In this document: one piece after another, positions 5,348 through 6,010 of the stretch
Position numbering within the stretch: position 1 is the stretch's first letter
Layout of the letters: each line of letters begins with the position of its first letter
Assembly: GCA_019689695.1 (NCBI GenBank)
Contig: JADGHA010000286.1
Location: 1-6,010 of the forward strand
Length of the DNA: 6,010 nt
Direction of reading: 5' to 3'
From: Micromonosporaceae bacterium
Lineage (GTDB): Bacteria; Actinomycetota; Actinomycetes; Mycobacteriales; Micromonosporaceae
The notes under the pieces: model-generated
Database searches by the model: none
What the model saw: the letters and a program-made list of their open reading frames with translations, nothing else
Told to the model about the DNA's origin: nothing
Program-made: the position numbers and the translations under genes

Positions 5348-6010
5348 ATGACGCCGGAAGAGGTCGCCGGCCGGCTGGCCGAGCTGGTGCCGGACGCGCG
5401 GGCGGGTACCTCGGACGGCTACCCGCGGGCCACTGTCGACGTACCACCGCAGCACTGGCGCGCGGCGCTGCGCGCGGCGCGCGACGACGCCGAGCTGGCC
5501 TGCAACTTCTTCGACTGGCTCTCCGCTGTGGACGAGCTGGCCGAGGGGTTCACCGTGGTCGCGCACGTCTGGTCGGTCGCCCACCGGCACAGCCTGCTGG
5601 TACGCACCCGGGTGCCGCGGGACAACCCGGTGGTGGACTCCATCGTGGACATTTACCCGGGCGCCGCCTGGCACGAGCGCGAGACGCACGAGATGTTCGG
5701 CATCGACTTCGCCGGGCACCCGGGGCTGGCGCCGCTGCTGCTGCCGCCGGAGTTCGAGGGGCACCCGCTGCGCAAGGAGTTCGTGCTCGCCGCCCGGGTG
5801 GCCAAGCCGTGGCCCGGCGCGAAGGAGCCCGGCGAGAGCGAGCACGCCGCGACCCGGCGGCAGCCAATGCGCCCGCCCGGCGTGCCCGCACCCGGCGAGT
5901 GGGGACCGGCGGTCGGGCCGGCTGCGCGAGCCTCTTCGGCGGCGGCCGAGCGGACCTCCTCGGCGGCGGCGGAGTCCGCCGGGGCCGGGCAGCGGGCCGC
6001 GGGCGGGCCC
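5348..6010 (+). CDS. nuoC: NADH-quinone oxidoreductase subunit C (complex I 30-kDa type), cut by right window edge
   Basis: NuoC is a structural subunit of the peripheral arm of complex I, packed against NuoD and NuoB; it carries no cofactor. The 221 codons present contain the family signature ERETHEMFGIDFAGHPGL (110-127), followed by LLLPPEFEGHPLRKEF (130-145), and the N-terminal strand and helix domain before it. The core ends near residue 165. Beyond it lies a linker with PPGVPAPGEWGP (176-187) and then an Ala/Ser-rich, low-complexity extension that is still open at the edge. I recall a similar linker in second-type NuoC proteins of streptomycetes. The ATG is supported by AGGA 8 nt upstream. 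The gene directly follows the MarR-GNAT regulator rather than nuoB. The true C-terminus, or a fusion to the next subunit (NuoD), cannot be judged from this window. Confidence 0.93.
   Translation, partial: MTPEEVAGRLAELVPDARAGTSDGYPRATVDVPPQHWRAALRAARDDAELACNFFDWLSAVDELAEGFTVVAHVWSVAHRHSLLVRTRVPRDNPVVDSIVDIYPGAAWHERETHEMFGIDFAGHPGLAPLLLPPEFEGHPLRKEFVLAARVAKPWPGAKEPGESEHAATRRQPMRPPGVPAPGEWGPAVGPAARASSAAAERTSSAAAESAGAGQRAAGGP
5931..5974 (+). repeat. Imperfect 20-bp direct repeat within the nuoC tail
   Basis: The 20-mers at 5931-5950 and 5955-5974 match at 18 of 20 positions with a 24-bp period. They encode SSAAAERT followed by SSAAAESA. The period is a whole number of codons, so the unit can expand or shrink without breaking the reading frame. 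It lies in the low-complexity extension beyond the conserved NuoC core. Confidence 0.6.

Overview
The window is very GC-rich, densely packed actinobacterial DNA. The second-type NuoB/NuoC proteins, GTG starts, promoter-like hexamers right in front of start codons and an ECF sigma/membrane protein pair suggest a filamentous actinomycete. Micromonosporaceae is my best guess; this is inference from sequence style, not a database match.

Layout. Positions 1-603 (minus) hold the N-terminal half of proB (glutamate 5-kinase, proline synthesis), cut by the window edge. Divergent from it at 664-975 (plus) is a small alkyltransferase-like DNA repair protein whose reactive Cys is replaced by Trp. It converges on a gamma-glutamyltransferase-family gene (996-2390, minus). 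A divergent 160-bp spacer with two inverted repeats leads to nuoB (2551-3093, plus). After nuoB come two minus-strand genes, an ECF sigma factor (3746-4297) and a translationally coupled single-pass membrane protein (3109-3753) that looks like its anti-sigma partner. Next, on the plus strand, is a MarR-GNAT fusion regulator (4416-5330) behind a perfect 14-bp palindrome, followed 17 bp later by nuoC (5348 to beyond the right edge).

How the genes relate. NuoB and NuoC are neighbouring peripheral-arm subunits of respiratory complex I and are normally encoded side by side after nuoA. Here nuoA is not next to nuoB, and a 2.25-kb block of regulatory genes (sigma, putative anti-sigma, MarR-GNAT) separates nuoB from nuoC. 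The MarR-GNAT gene runs directly into nuoC, so its self-controlled promoter could also drive the rest of the nuo cluster. This arrangement is the most notable thing in the window. The left part (proB, alkyltransferase-like gene, gamma-glutamyltransferase) looks like ordinary chromosome with no evident functional link to the nuo genes.

No rRNA, tRNA, CRISPR array, insertion sequence or phage gene was seen. No gene-free stretch exceeds about 160 bp.
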